Below, piece by piece: positions 8,142 to 15,841 of a stretch of DNA of 64,000 bases. The notes under the pieces are model-generated. The model did no database searches, was not told where the DNA came from, and saw only the letters and a list, made by a program, of their open reading frames with translations. Made by a program: the position numbers and the translations under genes. Every line of letters starts with the position of its first letter. Position 1 is the stretch's first letter. The DNA is from Afifella marina DSM 2698 (lineage in GTDB: Bacteria > Pseudomonadota > Alphaproteobacteria > Rhizobiales > Afifellaceae), in the NCBI RefSeq assembly GCF_900102695.1, contig NZ_FMVW01000002.1:610160-674159 (forward strand). The letters run 5' to 3'.

Positions 8142-9068
8142 GTGACCACAGCGACCCGCGCCATCATTCTCAAGGTCAGCTCGACCATTGCCTTCGCGCT
8201 GATGCTTTCCTGCATCAAGCTCGTCGGCGAGCGCGTGCCGACTGGCGAGATCGTCTTCTTTCGCTCCGCCTTTGCGCTCGTTCCGCTTCTCGGCATGCTT
8301 GCCTGGCAGAACAAGCTCAAGGAGGCCGTGCGCACCAAAGATCCCTGGAGCCATGCCCGTCGCGGCCTCATCGGGGTGACCACGATGATGCTGTGGTTTG
8401 CCGGCGTCCAGCGCCTGCCGCTGCCCGAATCCATGGCGATCAGCTACGGCGCGCCTTTGATGATCGTCGTGTTGGGCGCCCTGGTCCTGCATGAGACGGT
8501 ACGCATCTATCGCTCGACCGCCGTCGCGGTCGGTTTCGTCGGTATCATGATCGTGCTGTGGCCGCGCTTCGATCTTCTCTCAAGCGGTGAACTCGGCGGG
8601 CGGGAATTCGTCGGGTCGCTCTGTGCTCTCGGCTCGATGGTGCTGACCGCGGTGGTGGCGATCCTCATCCGCAAGATGACGGCGACGGAATCGACCTCCG
8701 CCATCGTCTTCTATTTTTCGGTGACCTGCACAATCGTGGCACTCTTCACCATCCCGTTCGGATGGGTCATGCCCGACACCGATGAGATGATCCTTCTCAT
8801 TCTGTGCGGTCTCTTCGGCGGTCTCGGGCAGATCTCCCTGACCGCCGCCTATCGTTATGCCGAGACGTCGACGATCGCGCCTTTCGAGTATGCCTCGATG
8901 ATCTGGGGCACGATCGCCGGCTATCTGCTCTTCAACGAGATTCCCGGGATGAACGTCGCCGTGGGCGGTGCTGTCGTCATCGCTGCCGGCATCTTCATCA
9001 TCTACCGCGAGCATCAATTGGGGTTGGAGCGGCGAAAGATGCGCAAATTGTCGACGCCGCAAGGTTGA
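8142..9068 (+). CDS. DMT superfamily (EamA) permease 2
   Basis: 308-aa membrane protein starting with GTG after GAGGCGGTGGGCAATC. It has two EamA repeats and about ten TM segments; landmarks are ERVPTGEIVFFRSAF, RLPLPESMAISYGAPLM and APFEYASMIWGTIAGYLLFN. It parallels the DMT protein at 4685-5638 across its whole length. It lies 63 bases after the molybdenum hydroxylase gene on the same strand and is probably co-transcribed with it, suggesting transport of the hydroxylase substrate or product. That link is inference. Confidence 0.88.
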   Translation: MTTATRAIILKVSSTIAFALMLSCIKLVGERVPTGEIVFFRSAFALVPLLGMLAWQNKLKEAVRTKDPWSHARRGLIGVTTMMLWFAGVQRLPLPESMAISYGAPLMIVVLGALVLHETVRIYRSTAVAVGFVGIMIVLWPRFDLLSSGELGGREFVGSLCALGSMVLTAVVAILIRKMTATESTSAIVFYFSVTCTIVALFTIPFGWVMPDTDEMILLILCGLFGGLGQISLTAAYRYAETSTIAPFEYASMIWGTIAGYLLFNEIPGMNVAVGGAVVIAAGIFIIYREHQLGLERRKMRKLSTPQG

Positions 9069-9079
9069 GGGGGTGAGCC

Positions 9080-9316
9080 TCAGAACGCCTTGAAGGTGGG
9101 AATCGTTTTCGTGTCCTGGATACCTTCGATGACATGCACCTTTTCCTGGACGAAGCGGCCGATATCGTCGTCTGGGTTCAGATAGAACTTCGCCAGAAGG
9201 TCGTAATCTCCTGCTGTCGAATAGATTTCTGACGCGATCTCGGCGTCGGCCAGGGCGGTGGCGACCTGGTAGGCCTGGCCGAGCTGGCATTTGATGAGTA
9301 CGAAAAACGGGGTCAT
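9080..9316 (-). CDS. stand-alone Lrp/AsnC ligand-binding (RAM) domain protein
   Basis: 78-aa protein from ATG 9316, preceded by CCAAGGAGACAGCC. It begins MTPFFVLIKCQLGQAYQVAT and has EIYSTAGDYDLLAKFYL in the middle, as in the C-terminal RAM domain of Lrp/AsnC regulators. There is no helix-turn-helix. Such free-standing domains form oligomeric amino-acid-binding shells and may modulate other regulators. It is convergent with the DMT gene with only 11 bases between. Confidence 0.85.
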   Translation of the reverse strand: MTPFFVLIKCQLGQAYQVATALADAEIASEIYSTAGDYDLLAKFYLNPDDDIGRFVQEKVHVIEGIQDTKTIPTFKAF

Positions 9317-9412
9317 GGCTGTCTCCTTGGCGCGGAGAAAACCGCAACTGTCCGGTCGCGGCAAGGGCCAAGCGGCCGATGCTTGCAAAGCGCCTCCCAG
9401 ACCACTAGATCG

Positions 9413-9513
9413 GGAGACGTCTCAGGGGGTGCCGCTGCAATCTGCGGGCGGCTGAGAGGCGATCCGGCCAACCCCTCGAACCTGATCCGGTTAACACCGG
9501 CGGAGGGATGGGA
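9413..9513 (+). ncRNA. TPP riboswitch
   Basis: The conserved THI-box elements are present in order: CTCAGGGGGTGCC, CGGCTGAGAGG, CCAACCCCTCGAACCTGATCCGG, TTAACACCGGCGGAGGGATGG. It lies 68 bases upstream of the thiM start. A second hairpin (CTTCGG, loop, CCGAAG, about 9549-9567) sits directly in front of the thiM ribosome site GGGAG, so control is probably at translation initiation, with TPP binding repressing expression. I see no clear T-rich terminator. Confidence 0.95.
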
Positions 9514-9580
9514 TGATGCCGAGAAATCCTCGTCGTTCATTTGCTTCCGCTTCGGGCCGGGTCCGAAGTGGGAGAATTTC

Positions 9581-10402
9581 ATGCCTATGACGATCGACGA
9601 GGTCTTTGCCGCGCTGACGGATCTCCGGGCGCGCCAGCGTCTCGTCCAAAACATCACCAATTTCGTTTCGATGAGCGTCTCAGCAAATGCGCTCCTCGCA
9701 CTCGGGGCATCGCCGGCTATGGTGCATGCCGAGGAAGAGGTCGGCGATTTCGCCAAGCTCGCGGATGCGCTCGTCGTCAATATCGGCACCTTGTCGCCTG
9801 CCTGGCTGCGCGCCATGAAAAAGGCGGCCGAGGCGATGGGGGAGCAGCAGAAGCCCTGGGTGCTCGACCCGGTGGCGACGGGCGCGACGCCTTACCGAAG
9901 CGAGGCCGCGAGCACGCTTTTGTCGCTGCGGCCTACGATCGTGCGCGGCAATGCGAGCGAGATCATGAGCCTTGCAGGCGAGGCCGGTGCACTCGGCAAG
10001 GGTGTCGATTCTCTTGCTGCCTCCGATCAGGCCATCGCGGCGGCGAAGGCTCTGGCGCGGACATCGGGAAGCATTGTTGCCGTCACCGGCGCGACCGATT
10101 ACGCGACAGATGGGGACGAGGTGATTTCGGTCACCGGCGGGCACGCGCTCATGCCGCGCTCCACCGCCCTCGGCTGTGCGCTTTCCGCCTGCGTTGCCGC
10201 TTTTTCGGCCGTGCGGCCGCCGCTCGAAGCGGCCACCGCCGGGCTTGCCGTTTATGCCGCCGCCGGGCGGATCGCCGGGGAGCGATGCGTCAACGGGCCC
10301 GGGCATCTGCCGGCCGAGCTTTGCGACGCGCTTTTCCGTATGGACAAGGATCTCCTTGCCGCCCATTGCGGTCTCGGAACCGGACGTGGGGAGGAGGAAT
10401 GA
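9581..10402 (+). CDS. thiM: hydroxyethylthiazole kinase ThiM
   Basis: 273-aa kinase that phosphorylates 4-methyl-5-(2-hydroxyethyl)thiazole in thiamine salvage. The start ATG 9581 follows TGGGAGAATTTC; the frame is open upstream through the riboswitch but that part is not coding. Landmarks are LVQNITNFVSMSVSANALLA at the start, the PWVLDPVATGAT segment, VRGNASEI, and a C-terminal GCALSACVAAF region. In ThiM a reactive cysteine lies in this last segment. First gene of the riboswitch operon; its stop overlaps thiE by 4 bases. Confidence 0.95.
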   Translation: MPMTIDEVFAALTDLRARQRLVQNITNFVSMSVSANALLALGASPAMVHAEEEVGDFAKLADALVVNIGTLSPAWLRAMKKAAEAMGEQQKPWVLDPVATGATPYRSEAASTLLSLRPTIVRGNASEIMSLAGEAGALGKGVDSLAASDQAIAAAKALARTSGSIVAVTGATDYATDGDEVISVTGGHALMPRSTALGCALSACVAAFSAVRPPLEAATAGLAVYAAAGRIAGERCVNGPGHLPAELCDALFRMDKDLLAAHCGLGTGRGEEE

Positions 10403-11052
10403 TGCGCCACCCCTTCGATCTTTCGCTTTATCTCGTCACCGATCCGAAGCTTTGCGGTCCGCGCGATTTTTTCGAGACGGTCGCTCAGGCCGTCAGAGGC
10501 GGTGTGACCTTGGTGCAGCTGCGCGATCCCGACGCCGGCACGCGCGAACTCGTTGCCATTGCGCGTCGCCTCAAGGCCTTGCTGGAACCCTCGGGCGTGC
10601 CGCTCATCGTCAACGACCGCATCGATGTGGCACTCGCGGCCGGGGCTGACGGCGTGCATCTCGGCCAGAGCGATATGGAGGGCGCGGATGCAAGGCGGCT
10701 GATCGGCGAAGAGCGCATTCTCGGTATTTCCGTCGGCAATGCGTCGGAACACGAGGCGTCCCGAGAGGCTCTTTCCGGCGCCGATTATATCGGGGTCGGA
10801 CCGGTCTATACGACCGCCACCAAGGCCAATTCCGGAGCGGCCATCGGCTTGGAGGGGCTTGCTGCAGTCACAAGAGCGGTCGGCCTTCGCTCCGTTGCCA
10901 TCGGTGGAATCGGCGCTTCCAATGCCGCGGCATGCATCGCTGCCGGGGCCGAGGGCGTTGCCGTCGTATCGGCCATCATGGGGGCCGACGACCCGCAAGC
11001 TGCCGCCCAGGCGCTTCTTGAAGAAATTCGTACAGCGAAGGACACACAATGA
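10399..11052 (+). CDS. thiE: thiamine-phosphate synthase ThiE
   Basis: 217-aa TIM-barrel enzyme that joins HMP-pyrophosphate with thiazole phosphate to give thiamine monophosphate. Motifs: LYLVTDP, GVTLVQLRD (pyrophosphate site), LIVNDRIDVALAAGADGVHLGQ, and C-terminal SVAIGGIGASN. GAGGAGGA precedes a double ATG (10399 and 10402), of which the first overlaps the thiM stop. The ThiD start overlaps its own stop as ATGA. Confidence 0.95.
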   Translation: MMRHPFDLSLYLVTDPKLCGPRDFFETVAQAVRGGVTLVQLRDPDAGTRELVAIARRLKALLEPSGVPLIVNDRIDVALAAGADGVHLGQSDMEGADARRLIGEERILGISVGNASEHEASREALSGADYIGVGPVYTTATKANSGAAIGLEGLAAVTRAVGLRSVAIGGIGASNAAACIAAGAEGVAVVSAIMGADDPQAAAQALLEEIRTAKDTQ

Positions 11053-11855
11053 CTGCCATCGCACTTTCGATCGCAGGAACGGACCCGACCAGCGGCGCCG
11101 GCATCCAGGCCGACCTCAAGACTTTTTCAGCTCTCGGTGTCTATGGCGCGACGGTGATCACGGCCCTGGTCGCCCAGAACACATGTGGTGTGACGGCCAT
11201 TCACGACGTGCCGGCGGATTTCGTGGCGGCCGAGATCGATGCGGTCTTCTCCGACCTCGCCGTTGGTGCAACCAAGATCGGCATGCTCTCGAAGCCCGAG
11301 GTCATCGAGACCGTGGCGGAGGGGCTGACGCGGTGGGAACCCGGTCCCGTCGTGCTCGACCCGGTGATGGTGGCGGCGTCCGGCGACCCGCTCATTGCCG
11401 ATGAGGCGGTCACGAGCCTGCGCGAGAGGCTTTTCCCGCTTTCCGCCGTGATCACGCCCAATCTGATGGAAGCAGCCCGTCTCCTCGATGTGGAACTCGC
11501 GCAGGATTCAGAGGCGATGTTGCGTCAGGCGAAGGCGCTTGCCGATTTCGGCGCCGGGGCCGTCCTTCTCAAAGGCGGGCATGGCAATGGCGATGAAGCC
11601 GCGGACCTGTTGTGGTTCGAAGGCGAGGCCCATTGGTTCAGCGCGCCGCGCATCGACACCAAGAATACGCACGGTACGGGCTGCACCTTGTCATCGGCGA
11701 TTGCTGCCGGGCTCGCCAACGGGCTCGCCCTGCCGGAAGCGGTCGACGCCGCCAAGGCCTATGTCCACAACGCTATCGTCAATGCGGACCTTTTGGAGGT
11801 CGGCAAGGGACATGGACCGGTTCACCATTTCTACCGGCAATGGAGGAATGGGTGA
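11049..11855 (+). CDS. thiD: HMP / HMP-phosphate kinase ThiD
   Basis: 268-aa ribokinase-fold enzyme that phosphorylates hydroxymethylpyrimidine twice to HMP-pyrophosphate. Motifs: ALSIAGTDPTSGAGIQADLK at the start, NTCGVTAIHDV, VLDPVMVAASGDPL, and NTHGTGCTLSSAIAA with the catalytic GTGC. Together with thiM and thiE this forms a complete salvage set with no thiC or thiG here. It overlaps thiE by 4 bases and the following TRAP-type gene by 4 bases. Confidence 0.95.
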   Translation: MTAIALSIAGTDPTSGAGIQADLKTFSALGVYGATVITALVAQNTCGVTAIHDVPADFVAAEIDAVFSDLAVGATKIGMLSKPEVIETVAEGLTRWEPGPVVLDPVMVAASGDPLIADEAVTSLRERLFPLSAVITPNLMEAARLLDVELAQDSEAMLRQAKALADFGAGAVLLKGGHGNGDEAADLLWFEGEAHWFSAPRIDTKNTHGTGCTLSSAIAAGLANGLALPEAVDAAKAYVHNAIVNADLLEVGKGHGPVHHFYRQWRNG

Positions 11856-12937
11856 GCTCTGGCAACGGCATCAGCCGGCGCAGCCTTCTCGCCGCAGGGG
11901 CGGCGGCTGCAGGCGCTGGCGCGCTTGCCCGACCGGCGCTCGCGCAAAGCCGCATCGAATGGTCGATGGTCACGTCGTGGCCGAAGAACCTGCCGGGCCC
12001 CGGCGTTTCGGCGGAACGGATTGCACGTGATATCGAGACCGCGTCCCGCGGACGCATGGTCGTTCAGGTGCGTGCCGCAGGCGAGATCGTGCCGGCGCTT
12101 GCCGTCTTCGATGCGGTGTCGGAAGGCACAGCCGAGATGGCGCACACCGCCTCCCTGTTCTGGGCCGGCAAGGCGAAGGCCGCTCCCGTTTTTACCGCGG
12201 CACCGTTCGGCCTCACGCCCTTGGAGCATATCACCTGGATCGACCATGGAGGCGGCCAGGCGCTGTGGGACGAGCTTTACCGTCCCTTCGGGGTGAAGCC
12301 GTTTATGGCAGGCAACACCGGCTTTCAGATGGGGGGCTGGTATCGCGGCGAGATCAACTCGCTCGACGATTTCAAAGGTCTCAAGATCCGCATGCCGGGC
12401 CTCGGTGGCGAGGTCGCGCGCCGGCTTGGGGCGACGCCGGTGTCGCTGCCGGCATCGGAGATCCTGCCGGCACTCCAGTCGGGGACGATCGACGCGACGG
12501 AGTTTCTCGGGCCCTGGTCCGATCTCGCCATGGGCTTCTGGCAGGTCGCGAAGAACTATTATTGGCCGGGCTTCCACGAGCCGAACGGCACGGGTGAGGG
12601 TCTCGTCTCGATCTCCGCCTGGCAAGAGCTGCCGGACGATCTCAAGGCGATCGTGCGCCATGTCCTGGCGGTGGAGAATATTCGCGGTCTGGGCGAGGCC
12701 GAATGGGAAAATGCCAGAGCTCTCGAACAGCTCACGCAGGACAAGGGCGTAGTGCTCCGACGGTTTCCTGACGATTTCCTGGCCGCGGCGCGCCAGGCGT
12801 CCGACGACGTCTTCGACGAGCTTGCGGAAACCGGCGGTGTGCAGACCGAGATCGTCGAAAGCTACCGTTCCGCGCGGGCACGTATGCAGCCCTGGTCGGA
12901 AGTGAGCGAGGCGGCGCTTCTCGCCGCCCGCCGTTGA
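11852..12937 (+). CDS. TRAP transporter substrate-binding protein (DctP/TakP-like), Tat-exported
   Basis: 361-aa periplasmic protein. The GTG start at 11852 overlaps the thiD stop and follows GGAGGAATG at good spacing. The signal is twin-arginine (SRRSLLAAGAAAAGAGALA, cut after ALA). The mature part has DctP family features: WSMVTSWPKNLPGPG, GEIVPALAVFDAVSEGTAEM, FKGLKIRMPGLGGEV and AQ-rich helices at the end; it most resembles TakP-type 2-oxoacid binders. No DctQ or DctM membrane genes lie nearby. Translational coupling to thiD puts it under the TPP riboswitch, so a thiamine precursor is a possible ligand, but that is inference. Confidence 0.85.
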   Translation: MSSGNGISRRSLLAAGAAAAGAGALARPALAQSRIEWSMVTSWPKNLPGPGVSAERIARDIETASRGRMVVQVRAAGEIVPALAVFDAVSEGTAEMAHTASLFWAGKAKAAPVFTAAPFGLTPLEHITWIDHGGGQALWDELYRPFGVKPFMAGNTGFQMGGWYRGEINSLDDFKGLKIRMPGLGGEVARRLGATPVSLPASEILPALQSGTIDATEFLGPWSDLAMGFWQVAKNYYWPGFHEPNGTGEGLVSISAWQELPDDLKAIVRHVLAVENIRGLGEAEWENARALEQLTQDKGVVLRRFPDDFLAAARQASDDVFDELAETGGVQTEIVESYRSARARMQPWSEVSEAALLAARR

Positions 12938-12944
12938 TCAAGTT

Positions 12945-13094
12945 TTATCGCGTCGACGGGCAGGGCGCGCCGCAAGGGGCGCAGGCGACGACGTCGCTGG
13001 TTCCCGTCTGATGCAGAGGCGGTGACAGGAGATGGTCGGCAAGAACGAGCAGGAGCCCGAGCGTGACGAAGCCGAAAAGCAGATAACGCGCCAT
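12945..13094 (-). CDS. 49-aa Cys-rich single-TM peptide
   Basis: ATG 13094 comes 7 bases after the YeeE/YedE stop and is preceded by GAGGCGGTG. The peptide is MARYLLFGFVTLGLLLVL (membrane helix), a short linker and a tail with CAPCGAPC. Three cysteines in CxxCxxxC spacing would face the periplasm if the N-terminus is inside. It is the third gene of the rhodanese/YeeE operon; a role in sulfur handling is only inferred from context and the cysteines. I do not recognise the family. Confidence 0.55.
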   Translation of the reverse strand: MARYLLFGFVTLGLLLVLADHLLSPPLHQTGTSDVVACAPCGAPCPSTR

Positions 13095-13101
13095 CACCGC
13101 C

Positions 13102-14304
13102 TCAATTCGCCAGGCCGAAGGCCGGCCGCAGCCGGATGCCGATGAGAGTGCCGAGAAAGGCCGAGGCAAACCAGATCCAGCCGTGCAGGGAGCCTGAGGC
13201 GATGCCGCCGAGGAATGCTCCGATGTTGCAGCCGAAGCCGAGGCGAGCGCCGTAACCCATCAGAAGTCCGCCGATGACGGCGGCAAGTGCCGATTTCGCG
13301 CTCGGCAGAGGCGCCTTGGCGAAGGAGCCTGCAAGAGCGGCAGCCGCCATTGCGCCGAGCACCAGGCCAATATTCATCACCGAGGTGACGTCTGCGAGAA
13401 GCGAGGTGTGCAGCGCCTGATCGCCTTTCGGCCATTGCCAGAACTCATAAGCCGACATGTCGATGCCGATCGCCTGTGCCGCCTTCGCGCCCCACAGAGC
13501 GAAACCATAGGTGATCGTCCAAGGATGGCCGGCGATGAGGAGCGTCAGAAGGTTGAGGACGACGAGCGCCCCGCCGGCCCACAGAAGCGGCCAGGGGCCG
13601 CGCAAGAAATGGCCTGGCTTCTTGGCCGGGGCCATGAAGTTCGCCCGCTTTTCCATGAGGAAGGTGAGGGCGCCGACGAGCGCAAGGCCCACGAAGATCG
13701 CGACCAGCGCACCCGGGACGGTCAAAAACTCGGCGAGGTTGACCGGATCGAAGCCCGGTTGGTCGAGCCACCAGGGAAGCTGAATGGAGCCGACGACCGA
13801 GCCGATGATGAAAGCGACGAGTGTGATCAGCATCCGCCCCGAGCCGCCGCCGAGGGTGAAAAGCGTGCCAGACCCGCAGCCATTGGCGAGCTGCATGCCG
13901 AGGCCGAAGAGGAACGAACCGACAATGAGCGAAGTGCCGACCGGTGCGATCGCACCTTGGACGGCCAAGCCGGGCACCATCCCGTTGATCAACGGGATGA
14001 AAAAGAGCGCCGTGAAGGCGATCACCCAGAGCTGAGCTCTGAGCCCGCGCCCATCGCTCTTCGTCACGCAATTGCGCCATCCGGCGGTGAAGCCGAAGGC
14101 GCCATGAAGGAGCGCCGCGCCGAGGCCCGCGCCGATCAAGAAGAGCGAGGCCATCTTTGGCGAGACCTCGTAGCCGATGATCAGCGTGCCGAGGAGAAGG
14201 GCGGCCGCTGCGAATGCGAGGGCGGAGCGGTCGATCGCGGCGACGATTTCGGCAGCGGATGCGGGAGCACCGCTCCCCCGCGCCGTTTCAGCGGAGACGG
14301 ACAT
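13102..14304 (-). CDS. YeeE/YedE family sulfur (thiosulfate) transporter
   Basis: 400-aa polytopic membrane protein of about ten TM segments in two repeats. Each repeat carries conserved Gly/Cys signatures: GLGMQLANGCGSGTLFTLGG in the first and LMGYGARLGFGCNIGAFLGG in the second. Characterised family members (TsuA/YeeE) import thiosulfate through a chain of cysteines, and the key cysteines are present here. It lies 38 bases after the rhodanese gene, in one operon. Confidence 0.9.
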   Translation of the reverse strand: MSVSAETARGSGAPASAAEIVAAIDRSALAFAAAALLLGTLIIGYEVSPKMASLFLIGAGLGAALLHGAFGFTAGWRNCVTKSDGRGLRAQLWVIAFTALFFIPLINGMVPGLAVQGAIAPVGTSLIVGSFLFGLGMQLANGCGSGTLFTLGGGSGRMLITLVAFIIGSVVGSIQLPWWLDQPGFDPVNLAEFLTVPGALVAIFVGLALVGALTFLMEKRANFMAPAKKPGHFLRGPWPLLWAGGALVVLNLLTLLIAGHPWTITYGFALWGAKAAQAIGIDMSAYEFWQWPKGDQALHTSLLADVTSVMNIGLVLGAMAAAALAGSFAKAPLPSAKSALAAVIGGLLMGYGARLGFGCNIGAFLGGIASGSLHGWIWFASAFLGTLIGIRLRPAFGLAN

Positions 14305-14342
14305 TCAATCTCTCAGGTTGTGACGTGGACGGGATGGCGGGC

Positions 14343-15344
14343 TTAGCCGTTGCCGTTCCACCAGGCCTTGATGTCATCGAGGCGGCTGCGCTCGCTCTCG
14401 ACCGGATTGTCGGGGTTTTCCGTCCAACCCACCATGGAATCGTCGTAGAGCGTCACGTTGTTGTGGCCGAGCACCTCCGACAGAATGAACCAGTTCATCG
14501 AGGCCCAATGCCCGGTGTTGCAGTAGCTCACCACCTCGGCTTTCGACTGTGCAGCAGCCTCCGGCAGCAGCGATGCGGCGACCGTCTGCGGCACGATCTT
14601 GCCCGTCGCCGGATCGAAGAAGACCGACTGGTCGAGATTGACGGCGCCTGGAAGGTGACCGAAGCGCTTCGCCGCCGGATGCTTATCCTTGCCCTTGAAC
14701 TGTTCGGCCGGACGTCCATCGAGGAGAACGGTGGAACCGTCATCGAGATGCGAACGGACGTCATCGCTCGAGACGAGGAGTCCGGGCCGCAATTGCGCCT
14801 TGAAATCGGCCGCAACGATTTCGGGCTTATCCGTCGCAAGCGTCGTGCTCGGATCGGCATTCCAGACGCGGTACCCGCCATTCAAGATGGCAAGATGTTC
14901 GAGGCCTGCGAGCTTGAGCGTCCAATAAATACGGGTGGCACCACTGAACTCGCTGGAGCTCGAGGCCGCCGGGACGATGACGACGGTCTCGTCGCCGGAA
15001 ATTCCGAGGCTGCCGATATGTTTCTCGAGAGCCGAAAGCTCCGGGAGCTGACCGGGAACGCCGTCGCGCGTTGCGCGCCAGCCGCCGGGATAGGGCGCGT
15101 GCACGGCGCCCGGAATGTGGCCTTCTGCGTAAGGATCAGACCCGTCCGCTTCGCCCCTCGTATCGATAACGACGAGATCGGGCTGGTCGAGATTGGTCTT
15201 GAGCCAGTCGACGTCCACGAGAGGCCCGGGCACGTCGCTGGCGTGGGCGTGGCCGACGAAGCTGAAGCACGCGGCGGCCGTGAGAACGATTGCAGCTGCC
15301 AGCTCCACGGGAACCAGCCGGCCGAAAAGGCGATGATGGGTCAA
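14343..15344 (-). CDS. periplasmic tandem-rhodanese sulfurtransferase
   Basis: 333-aa protein. The best start is TTG at 15344, since CGGAGG lies 5 bases upstream and it yields a clean signal peptide (hydrophobic core LAAAIVLTAAACFSFVG, cut near AHA); upstream in-frame ATGs lack ribosome sites. Two rhodanese domains follow. The N-terminal one lacks a loop cysteine (PAASSSSEF), and the C-terminal one has the active loop YCNTGHWASM. Such enzymes move sulfane sulfur from thiosulfate or persulfides. It leads the operon with the YeeE/YedE transporter and the Cys-rich peptide. A dyad at 15424-15438 lies in its upstream region. Confidence 0.88.
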   Translation of the reverse strand: MTHHRLFGRLVPVELAAAIVLTAAACFSFVGHAHASDVPGPLVDVDWLKTNLDQPDLVVIDTRGEADGSDPYAEGHIPGAVHAPYPGGWRATRDGVPGQLPELSALEKHIGSLGISGDETVVIVPAASSSSEFSGATRIYWTLKLAGLEHLAILNGGYRVWNADPSTTLATDKPEIVAADFKAQLRPGLLVSSDDVRSHLDDGSTVLLDGRPAEQFKGKDKHPAAKRFGHLPGAVNLDQSVFFDPATGKIVPQTVAASLLPEAAAQSKAEVVSYCNTGHWASMNWFILSEVLGHNNVTLYDDSMVGWTENPDNPVESERSRLDDIKAWWNGNG

Positions 15345-15423
15345 TGCGACCTCCGAAATGTAACGAGGCGCCGAACCTGGGGGGAGGAGTGGCGCCACCA
15401 GCGTCATCGGTGATGACGGAAAC

Positions 15424-15438
15424 TGAGAACGGTTCTCA
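15424..15438. promoter_or_regulatory. perfect dyad (TGAGAAC-G-GTTCTCA), candidate operator
   Basis: A 7-base perfect inverted repeat with a 1-base centre, 80 bases before the rhodanese start. The pattern TGA-N9-TCA also fits the iron-responsive RirA box of Rhizobiales, but the regulator cannot be told from this alone. Confidence 0.5.
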
Positions 15439-15841
15439 ATGTAGGGCGGAGATAGGCTCCTCCCAAAGCATGCCGATGCGCCTTGCGGCGACAGAGCGCA
15501 TCTCTGTCCTGCCGGGTGGACAATCGGGAGAATGTTATTCGCTCGCGTCTGGTGAGGCATTCCGATCGGCACTTTGCCGGCACATTTCTGACTTTTCGGA
15601 GCCTGGGCGTATGTGCGGGAGGCTTCCGGGAGAAGTGCAGAGATATGCGGAGCTCAAGACGGCTATATCCAAGAAATACTCTTTCACTAGACTTCCGCAA
15701 CGGCAATCGTGGCGGTTTTGTCACAATCGCTTACCGAAGACACGGTGCACGTCCGGTCTCAGCGTTCCGCGATTGCTTGTCCTAAAGACGCATGGCTTAG
15801 TGCTGCCACATGTGAGCCAAACGAATCGGGGGAGGGAGCGA
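15439..15841. other. intergenic region upstream of the FadL-like gene
   Basis: About 400 bases between the divergent sulfur operon and the FadL-like gene. Open frames here give low-complexity, unsupported translations without ribosome sites. GACAGAGCGCATCTCTGTC near 15490 forms an imperfect hairpin. No RNA gene or repeat was recognised. Confidence 0.4.

Noticed and set aside
12565..12937. Possible TRAP membrane subunits after the binding protein
   Set aside because: The downstream frames are convergent sulfur-operon genes; no DctQ/DctM found on either strand.
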